NCBI RefSeq assembly: GCF_003339505.1
Contig: NZ_QPIW01000013.1
Span: 62,001-126,000 of the forward strand
Reading direction: 5' to 3'
Source: Runella aurantiaca
Lineage (GTDB): Bacteria; Bacteroidota; Bacteroidia; Cytophagales; Spirosomataceae
Length of the DNA stretch: 64,000 bases
The translations under genes and the position numbers were made by a program. Of the stretch, positions 35,188-44,054 are shown piece by piece. The notes below the pieces were generated by a model. It saw nothing but the letters and a program-made list of their open reading frames with translations, did not search any database and had not been told where the DNA came from. How positions within the stretch are numbered: the first letter of the stretch is position 1; each line of letters opens with the position of its first letter.

Positions 35188-35712
35188 ATGTTTTTTGAAC
35201 GTATACCCGGCAAAGAATATCCCAAAGAACCCGAATCGCGGATGGTGATTCGTTTTCAGGATTGCGACCCCTTGCAACACCTCAACAACGCCAAATACTT
35301 TGATTATTACTTCAACGCCCGCGAAGACCAAGTAGCCAAGCTCTACGAATTCAACTTCGGACGCCTTTTTCGGGAATTGGGCCAAAGCTGGGTGGTGTAT
35401 CAGCACCAGATTGCGTATGTGCGCCCCGCTATGGTAAGCGAGTGGGTTCGGATTACGTCCCGATTGATTTATTTTAATCAGGATACCACCGTAACGGAGT
35501 ATTACATGACCGACGACACCCGTACCCAACTCAAAAATGTACTTTGGGTAACCTCCAAATACATTGATGTGCGGCAAGGCGAACGCGTGATTCACCCGCC
35601 TACGGTTATGGATTATCTGGAAACGACCTGCCTCCCAAACGTCGATTTTCACAATTGGAACTTCAATGAACGCATTCGTGAAATAAAAGGCAGCCTGAAA
35701 GCGAAAGGTTAA
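35188..35712 (+). CDS. Hotdog-fold acyl-CoA thioesterase (4HBT family)
   Basis: A 174-residue cytoplasmic protein with one hotdog domain. MVIRFQDCDPLQHLNNAKYF (about 23-42) contains the catalytic Asp and the H-x-N-N pair of 4HBT thioesterases; YVRPAMVSEWVRITSR (about 78-93) is the central strand region. Such enzymes hydrolyse acyl-CoA or acyl-ACP thioesters; the chain preference cannot be read from sequence. Confidence 0.85.
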   Translation: MFFERIPGKEYPKEPESRMVIRFQDCDPLQHLNNAKYFDYYFNAREDQVAKLYEFNFGRLFRELGQSWVVYQHQIAYVRPAMVSEWVRITSRLIYFNQDTTVTEYYMTDDTRTQLKNVLWVTSKYIDVRQGERVIHPPTVMDYLETTCLPNVDFHNWNFNERIREIKGSLKAKG

Positions 35713-35763
35713 TCCGTCTCCGCTCAACTTCGTAAATCCTTCATTCTAACAATTTTCGTCCAT

Positions 35764-36618
35764 ATGCAGTGGCTTCAAGATACGGCTTTTATCATTAACT
35801 ATTACCTCAAACGAGCGCATTGGCTTAGTTTTGACGTGGTAGCGGGAGCCGTCGTCACCCACATCATTGCGAGCCGTTTGCCCGACGGCCACGGGAAGGT
35901 TTCGTGGGCCTCCATGCTTCTGGTAGGAATTGCCGTATTTATGATTTACGTCGCCGACCGTTTGTTAGACAATCGCAAATCTGACCACTCCCCTACTCCT
36001 CGGCACGATTTTCACGCTAAAAATGAACCTTGGCTGGTTAAAATTCTTTTGGGGTTGGGTTTGATTTCATTGGTGCTTCTTTTTTGGGTACCCTCAAAAG
36101 TCCTCTGGTTTGGCGTCGGCTTAGCTAGTTTAGTGGGCCTCTATTTGTGGTTTGCCTTCCAGATTTCTGCCAAACATACGGCGCAGGTTTTTAAAGAGCC
36201 GCTGGTAGCGATTGTATACACCGCAGGCATCTGGGGGCCTGCCATCTTGACCGAGACTACCCTCGCGTGGGAAAGTCCCGTGTTGATGGGTTTATATGGC
36301 TTATTGGCTTTCCAGAATTTATTACTGTTCTCATGGTTTGAGTCCCTGGAGTTGGACGAAGGTTTTTCACTCGCCATCGCGTGGGGTACCGAAACGGTTT
36401 CCTCCGTGCTGAATTGGTTGCTGGGATTGATTATCGTCGGAGCATTGGCTGTGATTATTTTCACCACTTACCGGTATTGCGTCAGGGCCGCAATCGTCGT
36501 CGTTGTCATGAGCGGGTGTATGCACGTGCTAAAACGCTCGTCGGCCAAAGTACTTTCCAATGAACGTTATCGCCCCTTAGGCGACGGTATTTTTTTAATT
36601 AGCCTCTGGTTATTGTAA
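35764..36618 (+). CDS. Polytopic membrane protein, UbiA-prenyltransferase-like
   Basis: A 284-residue protein with eight to nine hydrophobic segments. MIYVADRLLDNRK (about 59-71) resembles the first Asp-rich loop of UbiA-type enzymes, and the C-terminal ERYRPLGDGIFLISLW recalls the ends of such proteins. The second Asp-rich motif is not clear, so catalytic function is uncertain. It may act on a lipid or quinone precursor. It lies 51 bp after the thioesterase gene. Confidence 0.6.
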   Translation: MQWLQDTAFIINYYLKRAHWLSFDVVAGAVVTHIIASRLPDGHGKVSWASMLLVGIAVFMIYVADRLLDNRKSDHSPTPRHDFHAKNEPWLVKILLGLGLISLVLLFWVPSKVLWFGVGLASLVGLYLWFAFQISAKHTAQVFKEPLVAIVYTAGIWGPAILTETTLAWESPVLMGLYGLLAFQNLLLFSWFESLELDEGFSLAIAWGTETVSSVLNWLLGLIIVGALAVIIFTTYRYCVRAAIVVVVMSGCMHVLKRSSAKVLSNERYRPLGDGIFLISLWLL

Positions 36619-36647
36619 AAAATCAAGGTTTTTTCTACCCGATAGCC

Positions 36648-36899
36648 TTATTTTTTCTTTTTAAGTGAAGGCTTCACCGTCGCCTTTGGTTTCACTTCTT
36701 TTTTGGGGTCATACTTATCCAAAAGTGGCACTGCCCCCCGACGATAGCGCAGGTATTGAAAACCCAGAAGACACGATAGGCTAAGCATTAAGAGCCAATA
36801 ACTTTCCTGAAATTGAGTCCGACGGAATTCCATAATCCACAAAATAAAAAAGCCCAACGTGGCCCAACCAACCAAGCTCTCAACCAAAGGAGTTTTCAT
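36648..36899 (-). CDS. Small membrane protein with a Lys-rich tail
   Basis: An 83-residue protein: two hydrophobic helices (about 8-24 and 32-50) and a basic C-terminus (KPKATVKPSLKKKK). A longer ATG start at 37037 is possible, but a minus-strand -7 element (TACCTTTG, 36928-36935) lies just upstream of 36899 and inside the longer frame, so the short form is preferred. Function unknown. Confidence 0.65.
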   Translation of the reverse strand: MKTPLVESLVGWATLGFFILWIMEFRRTQFQESYWLLMLSLSCLLGFQYLRYRRGAVPLLDKYDPKKEVKPKATVKPSLKKKK

Positions 36900-36927
36900 A
36901 GATTCGATAAAGGAGAATTTTAGGCAA

Positions 36928-36935
36928 CAAAGGTA
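36928..36935 (-). promoter_or_regulatory. Candidate -7 element (TACCTTTG)
   Basis: CAAAGGTA on the plus strand is TACCTTTG on the minus strand, 29 bp before the ATG at 36899. It fixes the likely start of the small membrane-protein gene. Confidence 0.5.
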
Positions 36936-37052
36936 ATATCTTTCGGCCATATCAAATAAATCTCGGGGAATATGGTTGAAAATCGCCAAAATTTTGTATA
37001 ATTTTGCAAAATTTTTCTTCAAAACCAATCCTATCAAGCTTTACCAAAGCCT

Positions 37053-37862
37053 ATGAGTAAACTACGGATTTTGTATGTAGCCAGCGAGATAAATCCCTTT
37101 CTCCAAATCACTGAGGTAGCCGACTACGTAAGAAAACTTCCCCAAGCGATGCAAGAGCGGGGCATGGAGATACGCATATTAGTACCACGTTTTGGTCTCA
37201 TCAACGAGCGCAAAAACCGCCTCCACGAAGTAGTCCGCCTTTCTGGTATTAATATTTCAGTCGGTGACGATGAGAAACCGCTGGTAATCAAGGTAGCTTC
37301 CATCCCAAGCGCCAAATTACAAGTTTATTTTATCGACAACGAAGACTATTTCCACCGAAAGTCCGTTTTCTTAGACAAGGACAACAACTTTTTTGACGAC
37401 AACGATGAGCGCGCCATTTTCTTTTGCAAGGGAGTTCTCGAAACCGTTAAAAAATTGGGATGGGCTCCCGATATCGTTCATTGCAACGACTGGATGACCG
37501 CCCTTATTCCCCTTTACTTGAAAACCACTTACAAAAACGATCCGATGTTTAAGGATACAAAGTGTGTTTTCACCGTCTATAACAACGCTTTCAACTATAA
37601 ATTTGAAGGCGATATTTTAGACAAAGCCAAAGCCATGGACGTCAGCGATGAGGCATTGGCGCATCTGCGTTCTGCCGATTTTGAAGGTTTTATCAAAATT
37701 GGATGTGCGTATGCCGATGCCGTAGTAAAAGCTGATGATGATTTTAGTGAAAGTTTAAACAGAATCCTTGATGAATTGCCCGAACGCAAGCTTGAACTGG
37801 TTGAAGAAGACGAAAACTATACCGACGCTTATTACAACTTATATAATGAATTGGCCGGCTAA
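37053..37862 (+). CDS. Standalone N-terminal half of a glycogen/starch synthase (GT5)
   Basis: A 269-residue protein, about half the length of GlgA (about 480). It matches the GT5 N-terminal Rossmann domain: ILYVASEINPF, the LPQAMQERGMEIRILVPRFG segment and PDIVHCNDWMTALIPLYLK (about 144-162). The ADP-glucose-contacting KTGGL motif is replaced by LQITEVADYV (about 19-28), and the C-terminal donor domain is absent. It is therefore unlikely to be a working glycogen synthase. It overlaps the DUF4270 gene by 17 nt. Confidence 0.82.
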   Translation: MSKLRILYVASEINPFLQITEVADYVRKLPQAMQERGMEIRILVPRFGLINERKNRLHEVVRLSGINISVGDDEKPLVIKVASIPSAKLQVYFIDNEDYFHRKSVFLDKDNNFFDDNDERAIFFCKGVLETVKKLGWAPDIVHCNDWMTALIPLYLKTTYKNDPMFKDTKCVFTVYNNAFNYKFEGDILDKAKAMDVSDEALAHLRSADFEGFIKIGCAYADAVVKADDDFSESLNRILDELPERKLELVEEDENYTDAYYNLYNELAG

Positions 37863-39204
37863 AACAGCTGGCTTCCTGGTCATCGCTTTTGCTATTTTGC
37901 TGGCAGCGTGCGAAGCCCCGAAAGAAATCGGACTCCCGCCCGAAGTAATCGCAGAGGTACAGTTTACCGACACCGTTACCGTTCGCACCAGCACCGTTCT
38001 TTTGGATTCAGTTCGCACTTCCAATGCGCAACAAATGCTCGTAGGGAACTACCGCGACCCGATTTTTGGTCGGGTTTCGGCACAACCCTTCTTTGAGATG
38101 GGGCAAACACTCAACCTCAATTCAGACGGCAGTACCAATACCTATGTCTTTGATTCACTCCATCTGGATGTTGCGTATTCTTACCTGTATGGCGATACCC
38201 TCCAACCGTTTGAGGTCAAACTTCACCGTTTGAGTGATTCGCTTAGAACGGGCAAAAACTATTACAATAACAGCAGTATCCCGTACGACGCAGCCGCACT
38301 GTCTAGTGTAAAATTCAATCCGACTCCTTCTACCAATAATACGTTCCGGTTCAAGCTCCCTAATACATTAGGACAGCAGCTGCTGGATTTGAGCGGAAAA
38401 ACGGAAGCAAGTACGGCGCTCAAATTTGCGCAACAGCTCAAGGGTTTTACGTTGGTGCCATCAGCAAGCAATGGAATGGTGATCGGTTTTTCTCCAGCCA
38501 CCTCAGGAATCAGTTTGAACCTCTATTATCACATTACCAACGACACCATCGCGTACGTGTTTAGGGTTCCCATGCTGAAACGCTTTAACCAAATGCAAGC
38601 AGACCGCCAAGGAACTGCCCTAAGCCAGATTCAACCGTTGAAACCCCTGCCCGCCGCCCAAACCAAAGGACTGAATTATGTTCAGGATGCCCTCGGTATT
38701 GTGACGAAGGTTGAATTTCCGTATTTATCAAAATTATTCGGAGAGGGGCGCGTTGCCATCAATCGTGCTGAGCTAAACATTGTTCCTAATCAACCTGAGC
38801 ACGTTGGAGGTTTATACGGATTGCCAAGCACGCTTACGATGGCCGAAACCGACGAAAGCAACCGACTGTTACGGTCAAAAGGAGACACCGAATTACTCCT
38901 CCCAGTAGATGGGGCTACTTTTCAGTCGTACGTTTTACCTCAAATTGTTCCGTACACGTCTAAATTCCGTAATTATAACTTTGTACTTACCACATATTTA
39001 CAGGCGGTTTCTATCGGTTTTAAGAAAAGTACCGCCTTGTTGCTGATGCCAACGAGTCAGGGCTCTACTCTACAATCGTACGTATCGGGCAACCAAGCCT
39101 TAACAAGTTTTTATCCGTTTATCAACAATAAGGTGGACCGTTTTACCATAAACCCCACCCCAGAAAACGTGAAGTTAAGGATATTCTATACCGTGACTAA
39201 GTAA
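37846..39204 (+). CDS. DUF4270 lipoprotein
   Basis: A 452-residue exported lipoprotein; ATG 37846 begins a signal ending LLAACE (Cys about residue 22). The mature protein is beta-rich, with the features of DUF4270: the TVTVRTSTVLLDSVRTSN strand region (about 43-60) and repeated YLxxxLxY-type strands. The family is restricted to Bacteroidota and of unknown function. It is translationally linked to the GT5-like gene and ended by a strong terminator. Confidence 0.82.
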   Translation: MNWPAKTAGFLVIAFAILLAACEAPKEIGLPPEVIAEVQFTDTVTVRTSTVLLDSVRTSNAQQMLVGNYRDPIFGRVSAQPFFEMGQTLNLNSDGSTNTYVFDSLHLDVAYSYLYGDTLQPFEVKLHRLSDSLRTGKNYYNNSSIPYDAAALSSVKFNPTPSTNNTFRFKLPNTLGQQLLDLSGKTEASTALKFAQQLKGFTLVPSASNGMVIGFSPATSGISLNLYYHITNDTIAYVFRVPMLKRFNQMQADRQGTALSQIQPLKPLPAAQTKGLNYVQDALGIVTKVEFPYLSKLFGEGRVAINRAELNIVPNQPEHVGGLYGLPSTLTMAETDESNRLLRSKGDTELLLPVDGATFQSYVLPQIVPYTSKFRNYNFVLTTYLQAVSIGFKKSTALLLMPTSQGSTLQSYVSGNQALTSFYPFINNKVDRFTINPTPENVKLRIFYTVTK

Positions 39205-39229
39205 AAAAATAACGATAAACATTGGATTT

Positions 39230-39270
39230 AAAAAGAGAGCGGAAAAACTTCCGCTCTCTTTTTGTTTTTG
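39230..39270 (+). terminator. Rho-independent terminator after the DUF4270 gene
   Basis: AAAAAGAGAGCGGAA and TTCCGCTCTCTTTTT form a near-perfect stem with a 4-nt AAAC loop and a T run (stem from about 39230 to 39263). Confidence 0.9.
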
Positions 39271-39413
39271 TAATATTTCAGTAAATTTCGAGAATTTTAG
39301 GTATATTTATTGTACTAAAATAAGTTTTTTAAAAAAGTTTTTAGGGCTCTTTAGGTTGATAATTTTTTTTAAAAACCACAGAGTCCCTCAACTCATCTAA
39401 AACATCTCTTACT

Positions 39414-41252
39414 ATGTGCGGAATTGTAGCGTATGTGGGCCACCGCGAAGCGTGTCCTCTCATCCTGAAGGGTCTCAAACGTCTCGAATACCGAGGCTAT
39501 GACAGTGCCGGTGTAGCGCTGCTCAATGGAGAAGGTCTAAAAATCTACAAAAAGAAAGGCAAAGTCATTGACCTCGAAAATGAACTCCAAAACAAAGATT
39601 TACACGCTACGGTGGGCATCGGCCACACACGTTGGGCCACCCACGGAGAGCCAAATGATGTTAATGCGCACCCCCACTATTCAAACCATAGAAAACTGGC
39701 CATTATCCATAATGGTATCATCGAAAACTACGACAGTTTAAAACAGGCATTGCTCAAAAAAGGCCACGAATTTCGTTCACAAACGGACTCAGAAGTTTTG
39801 GTCCATTTCATTGAAGACATTCAGCAAGAAACCAATTGTTCGCTGGAGGAGGCCGTGCGGCTCGCCTTACAGGAGGTAGTGGGCGCTTATGCCATCGTTT
39901 TAATCTCAGAAGATGACCCCACGCAGCTGATTGCCGCCCGCAAAAGCAGCCCGTTGGTCATTGGCGTGGGCGAAAAGGAATTCTTTTTTGCGTCTGATGC
40001 TACCCCCATCATTGAATATACCAAAGATGTCATTTACCTTGACGACAACCAAGTGGCCTTGGTACGACAGGGAGAGCTTAAAATCGTTAATCTCGAAAAC
40101 GAGCGGCAGGCTCCTTACATTCAAAAGTTAGAACTGGAATTGGAAGCCATTGAAAAAGGCGGCTATGACCATTTTATGCTGAAAGAAATCTTCGAACAGC
40201 CGCGCTCCATTGCCGATAGTATGCGCGGACGGGTCAACAGCGAAGAAGGAACCTTGCAGTTGGGCGGCCTAAGTGACTACATGGACAAACTCGCCGAGGC
40301 CAAACGCATCATCATTGTAGGCTGCGGCACGTCGTGGCACGCGGGGCTGGTGGCAGAATACGTCTTTGAAGAGCTCACCCGAATTCCCGTGGAAGTCGAA
40401 TATGCTTCGGAGTTTCGTTACCGCAACCCCATTATTAACGAAGACGACTTCGTCATTGCCATTTCACAGTCTGGCGAGACCGCTGATACCCTCGCGGCCA
40501 TTCAGCTTGCTAAATCGAAAGGAGCGACCATTTTTGGCGTGTGCAATGTGGTCGGGTCGTCCATTGCCCGCGAAACCCACGCGGGAGCCTATACCCACGC
40601 GGGACCCGAAATCGGCGTAGCAAGTACGAAAGCCTTTACGGCACAGGTGACGGTTCTGACGCAGATGGCCATTGCCATTGCCCACAAACGGGGTAGCATT
40701 ACCGAAGAACTCTACCGACAATTGCTCCTCGACCTATCGGCGATTCCGCAGAAGGTGGGACAAGTGCTCAAAGCCGCCGACCGCATCAAAGAAATTGCGT
40801 ATATTTTCACCTACGCCCGCAATTTCATCTATCTGGGGCGGGGGCTGAATTTCCCCGTTGCGTTGGAAGGGGCTTTGAAACTGAAAGAAATTTCGTACAT
40901 CCACGCCGAAGGATACCCCGCCGCCGAAATGAAACACGGTCCCATTGCGCTCATTGATGAAGACATGCCGGTGGTTTTTATTGCTACCAAAGACAGTTCC
41001 TACGAAAAAATTGTTTCCAACATTCAGGAAGTAAAAGCCCGTAAAGGCCGCGTGATTGCTATCGTGACCGAAGGCGATGAGCTGATTCCAAACATGGTTG
41101 ATTTTGTGATTGAAGTACCCGAAACCCACGACATCCTTATTCCGTTGCTTTCATCCATTCCGCTGCAATTACTTTCGTACTATGTAGCCGTCATGAGAGG
41201 GCGAAATGTAGACCAACCTCGCAATTTGGCAAAATCTGTCACCGTAGAATAA
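39414..41252 (+). CDS. glmS: Glutamine-fructose-6-phosphate aminotransferase
   Basis: Makes glucosamine 6-phosphate from fructose 6-phosphate and glutamine, the first step to UDP-GlcNAc for peptidoglycan and LPS. The 612 residues match the family (about 610). Cys2 after Met is the glutaminase nucleophile (MCGIVAYVG); RGYDSAG and HTRWATHGEP are class II amidotransferase motifs. Two SIS domains follow (about 290-430 and 460-600), with CGTSWHAG, SQSGETADT and EGALKLKEISYIHAEGYPAAE. The C-terminus PRNLAKSVTVE is canonical. Monocistronic. Confidence 0.97.
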   Translation: MCGIVAYVGHREACPLILKGLKRLEYRGYDSAGVALLNGEGLKIYKKKGKVIDLENELQNKDLHATVGIGHTRWATHGEPNDVNAHPHYSNHRKLAIIHNGIIENYDSLKQALLKKGHEFRSQTDSEVLVHFIEDIQQETNCSLEEAVRLALQEVVGAYAIVLISEDDPTQLIAARKSSPLVIGVGEKEFFFASDATPIIEYTKDVIYLDDNQVALVRQGELKIVNLENERQAPYIQKLELELEAIEKGGYDHFMLKEIFEQPRSIADSMRGRVNSEEGTLQLGGLSDYMDKLAEAKRIIIVGCGTSWHAGLVAEYVFEELTRIPVEVEYASEFRYRNPIINEDDFVIAISQSGETADTLAAIQLAKSKGATIFGVCNVVGSSIARETHAGAYTHAGPEIGVASTKAFTAQVTVLTQMAIAIAHKRGSITEELYRQLLLDLSAIPQKVGQVLKAADRIKEIAYIFTYARNFIYLGRGLNFPVALEGALKLKEISYIHAEGYPAAEMKHGPIALIDEDMPVVFIATKDSSYEKIVSNIQEVKARKGRVIAIVTEGDELIPNMVDFVIEVPETHDILIPLLSSIPLQLLSYYVAVMRGRNVDQPRNLAKSVTVE

Positions 41253-41313
41253 CGGAAGTCATGTCAAACCTGTTTTCGTATTTTTGTCAGGTACTCACCT
41301 ATTTAATTCTTTT

Positions 41314-41712
41314 ATGAAAAAATCAAATCGTCGTTCATTTCTAACCGCCGCTACCCTCGTCGGAACTGGGGCAGTTGCCCACGTCATCGCAGCTGCACCC
41401 AAAAAGCAACTGGTACACCACGTTTTCTTTTGGCTCAAAAACCCAGGCTCCGTAGCCGACCGTGATAAACTGGTAGAAGGCTTGAAAACCCTATCCAAAA
41501 TTGAAACCATTCGTAAACTGCACGTGGGAGTATTGGCAAGCACCGAAAAACGGGACGTAGTAGATACCAGTTGGGATGTATCGGAGCTGATGTTCTTTGA
41601 CGACACGGCGGGGCAAAAGGTATACCAAGACCATCCAATTCATCAGGAATTCATCAAAAACTACTCCCATTTGTGGAGCAAAGTAGTGGTGTATGATGCG
41701 ATGGAAGCTTGA
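41314..41712 (+). CDS. Exported Dabb-family (stress-responsive A/B barrel) protein
   Basis: A 132-residue protein with a twin-arginine-type N-terminus (SNRRSFLTAATLVG), the ATG at 41314 giving the signal right at the start. The mature part is a single dimeric alpha/beta barrel: HHVFFWLKNPGSVADRDKLVEGLKTL and VYQDHPIHQEFIKNYSHLW are typical Dabb motifs. Biochemical role unknown. An in-frame start at 41284 was rejected. Confidence 0.82.
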   Translation: MKKSNRRSFLTAATLVGTGAVAHVIAAAPKKQLVHHVFFWLKNPGSVADRDKLVEGLKTLSKIETIRKLHVGVLASTEKRDVVDTSWDVSELMFFDDTAGQKVYQDHPIHQEFIKNYSHLWSKVVVYDAMEA

Positions 41713-41855
41713 TAAATGGCGTTTTTTCAACGATGACGTCAAGGAATAATTATCACCCATCTTTCGCCTCGTTGAATAATAAAGTATGTCAGTTCTGAAG
41801 GATTAATCGTTAGTAGAGATACCAACGGTTAATCTTGACCATAACAAATTGATAT

Positions 41856-42095
41856 ATGTGGATAGAACAAAACAATAAGCTCGTAAAGGAATACGAATTT
41901 GAAGACTTCAAAGAAGCATTTGCTTTCATGACCAAAGTGGCCGAAGTAGCCGAGCAGATGAACCATCACCCTTGGTGGTCAAACGTTTATAACAAAGTGA
42001 CGTTTGAGCTCTCTACGCACGATGCGGGCGATAAAGTGACCGAAAAAGACGAAGCCTTGGCCGATGCCATTGAAGAGATTTTTGAGGCGATGTAA
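41856..42095 (+). CDS. 4a-hydroxytetrahydrobiopterin dehydratase (pterin-4a-carbinolamine dehydratase)
   Basis: A 79-residue protein of the PhhB/DCoH fold. It dehydrates 4a-hydroxytetrahydropterin, regenerating the cofactor of aromatic amino acid hydroxylases. The active-site signature [20 protein letters not shown] (about 36-55) with the conserved His-His-Pro-x-W is present. The N-terminus is slightly shorter than in many homologues. It converges on the minus-strand cassette with a shared hairpin between. Confidence 0.87.
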   Translation: MWIEQNNKLVKEYEFEDFKEAFAFMTKVAEVAEQMNHHPWWSNVYNKVTFELSTHDAGDKVTEKDEALADAIEEIFEAM

Positions 42096-42131
42096 CGCTG
42101 TTTTCTTCTTCCAAAACTTTTCTTTTTACAG

Positions 42132-42175
42132 CAACAAAAAACGCCCTCATCGCAAAGCAATGAGGGCGTTTTCTA
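42132..42175. terminator. Hairpin terminator (copy 1 of a duplicated element)
   Basis: Arms AACGCCCTCAT and ATGAGGGCGTT (about 42140-42150 and 42160-42170) with loop CGCAAAGCA. It has T runs on both strands, so it can end the plus-strand dehydratase and the minus-strand Imm49-like gene. The core with its upstream CAACAAAAAA recurs at 43396-43431 with one mismatch in 36 bp. Confidence 0.85.
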
Positions 42176-42215
42176 TGTGAAATATCTGATTTGAAAACCA
42201 TTGGTGTTACGGTAT

Positions 42216-43058
42216 TTATTCTTCCATTAAAAACCAATATCTATTTTCATATTTTTCAAGCGGTTTGACAGGCATCATCTCCATCGGAATAAGCGGATGC
42301 TCTACTTCTACTTCAATGCCCAAAAGCCATGCGGCTTTCAGATACCCTATGGCAGGGCTTGAAATAAAGTCACCCTCACCATATAATTCTTCATGAAAGA
42401 ATCCGTGTGCTTTGTTGATAAGCTGCAATATATTGGTTTTGATTGCCTCTTTGTCTTTGTTCATAATAGCCTCCCAAATACGAACATGAATAGGGAAATG
42501 CCTGCGGCTGAATTTTCGGCTCGTGGCCAGACGATTGGCCACCGCAATGCAATTGTGTACTTGCTCAAACATGCCACTCGCCAAATGATACATCACATAA
42601 GCATATATGGCGATCCCCTGTTCCAATAGCGTCCACCGATTCCAGATTTCTTTCTCGGTATTGCCGTACTGGGCATAGTTGAACGTAGTGAAACGCTGTA
42701 TCAATTCCCTATGATCAGACCATAGCAGGTAAGATGCCATCAGATGAGAATCTACCTTGTACACTAACACTTTGTGTAAATTGTCTTTTTTACCATCATG
42801 GTCAGCCTCAATCACTTTGCCCAGCGTATAGCAAAAATACTTGACTTGTTGCCAATCGTTATCTATCACCAAGGTTTTGAGGATGATATCTGTAAGGCTT
42901 GTCATAAAAGAGTACATTTCCTTATCCTTACGGACAGCATTAATATCGGAATGCTTCTCAAGCCTTTCCAATGCTAATTTTTCATACTGATGAAAAGAGT
43001 ATTCCTTGTATTCAAAAAAAGCAATTTGGCTTGTTGTTAGTTGATTCTGGCTATACAT
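42216..43058 (-). CDS. Imm49-like immunity protein (tentative)
   Basis: A 280-residue cytoplasmic, mostly helical protein. Its C-terminus, with AIGYLKAAWLLGIEVEVEHPLIP and the MPVKPLEKYENRYWFL end, resembles the Imm49 family of immunity proteins of polymorphic toxin systems; that is recognition by pattern, not by search. Its ATG overlaps the end of the preceding 125-residue ORF by 22 nt, the order (toxin then immunity) usual for such pairs. No N-terminal signal or membrane segment is seen. It is followed by hairpin copy 1. Confidence 0.55.
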   Translation of the reverse strand: MYSQNQLTTSQIAFFEYKEYSFHQYEKLALERLEKHSDINAVRKDKEMYSFMTSLTDIILKTLVIDNDWQQVKYFCYTLGKVIEADHDGKKDNLHKVLVYKVDSHLMASYLLWSDHRELIQRFTTFNYAQYGNTEKEIWNRWTLLEQGIAIYAYVMYHLASGMFEQVHNCIAVANRLATSRKFSRRHFPIHVRIWEAIMNKDKEAIKTNILQLINKAHGFFHEELYGEGDFISSPAIGYLKAAWLLGIEVEVEHPLIPMEMMPVKPLEKYENRYWFLMEE

Positions 43059-43414
43059 ACGAGTTTTTGTGTTTTATGAACGCCCATGACTGAACGTGCA
43101 TAAGTTTTTCTTCTTGCTTCAATTACTTCAAATAATACTTCTCCGAAGTTTTTAATTGCATCTGTGTTATTATCAGTAAATCTCATTCTTCTAATCACAT
43201 CTCTGCACCAAGCTTGGGACATTTGTGGAATACCGCCTGATATGCTGTTGAGTTTCACATATACCTGTTTACATTCGCCAATGTGGATATCATCAATGTC
43301 ATCGGCTATGGCTGTAATTTGAGCTGGGGTAAGCCAACCTGTTTGAGGTATCAAATCTTCAAATTTTTTGCCAATTTTAGATTTTATTAAAAAACCAACA
43401 AAAAAAGCCCTCAT
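43037..43414 (-). CDS. Unknown 125-residue ORF, possibly a truncated toxin C-terminal domain
   Basis: I do not recognise this protein. The visible region has a mixed helical core with WLTPAQITAIADDIDDIHIGE (about 27-47), SQAWCRDVIRRMRF (about 67-80) and a basic ARRKTYARSVMG segment (about 97-108). Its only ATG lies inside the 3' arm of a terminator hairpin, and the first eleven residues come from the T run and following AT-rich bases, so the true N-terminus may be missing or at a non-ATG codon. The position right before an immunity-like gene suggests a toxin domain remnant. Alternatively it is an unknown partner protein. Confidence 0.45.
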   Translation of the reverse strand: MRAFFVGFLIKSKIGKKFEDLIPQTGWLTPAQITAIADDIDDIHIGECKQVYVKLNSISGGIPQMSQAWCRDVIRRMRFTDNNTDAIKNFGEVLFEVIEARRKTYARSVMGVHKTQKLVCIARIN

Positions 43415-43436
43415 CGCAAAGCAATGAGGGCTTCTG
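43396..43436 (-). terminator. Hairpin terminator of the atp operon (copy 2)
   Basis: The same stem-loop as copy 1 (GCCCTCAT / ATGAGGGC arms, 43407-43431). On the minus strand it is followed by seven T, 26 bp after the atpH stop codon, so it is the natural end of the atp transcript. It also contains the only ATG of the next minus-strand ORF. Confidence 0.88.
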
Positions 43437-43461
43437 TCACTCTAAGCAGATAAAAAATATC

Positions 43462-43998
43462 TTAGTTGAGCAACTTCAATTTTAAGTCGTTTAAGCGCGT
43501 GCGAATAGACGCATCTACTTGCCGGTCTCCAACGCGCAACACGTATCCTCCAATGAGTTTCTCATCTACTTTCTCCTCTAATTCAACTGTTTTGCCAGTA
43601 GCTTCTGCTACTATGCTCACAAATTGTTTACGTAATGGAGCGGTCAATGGCATCGAAGAAGTAATGAGCGCTTTGACAATGCCTTTTTTCTCATCATACA
43701 GCTTGATAAACTCTTCCGCGATACTGAACATGATTCCTTCGCGGTTTTTCTTCGTGATGATGGTAAAGATCGTATAAGAAGTCGGACTTACTCTGGTCTT
43801 AAACACTCCTTCCAGAATAGCCAATTTCTTGTCGTGACGTACCACAGGGCTTTTAAGAGCCAACATCAATCCACGATTTTCTTCCGCCGTCTGCTTGAAG
43901 AAAAGCATATCCTGATAAACAGTGTCCACCACGTTTTGTTCTTGTGCCAAGTCAATAAGCGATTTGGCGTATCGTAATGCTACGGTAGATTCAGACAT
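43462..43998 (-). CDS. atpH: ATP synthase F1 subunit delta
   Basis: A 178-residue stalk protein linking F1 to the b subunits. N-terminal ALRYAKSLIDLAQEQ (about 7-21), the central KSPVVRHDKKLAILEGVF (about 64-81) and the C-terminal VDEKLIGGYVLRVGDRQVDASI (about 143-164) are family signatures. It is the last gene of the minus-strand atp cluster, 56 bp after atpF. atpA and atpG, which usually follow, are not present. Confidence 0.95.
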   Translation of the reverse strand: MSESTVALRYAKSLIDLAQEQNVVDTVYQDMLFFKQTAEENRGLMLALKSPVVRHDKKLAILEGVFKTRVSPTSYTIFTIITKKNREGIMFSIAEEFIKLYDEKKGIVKALITSSMPLTAPLRKQFVSIVAEATGKTVELEEKVDEKLIGGYVLRVGDRQVDASIRTRLNDLKLKLLN

Positions 43999-44054
43999 AA
44001 TTTATTGAACAGTTACCATTGAACATCAACAGTTCAATGTTGAATGATAATTGA

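Noticed and set aside
35164-35727. 187-residue minus-strand ORF
   Set aside because: Antisense to the clear hotdog thioesterase gene.
36900-37037. N-terminal extension of the small Lys-tailed membrane protein
   Set aside because: A -7 promoter element lies inside the extension, and the extra residues are AT-rich and unlike coding sequence.
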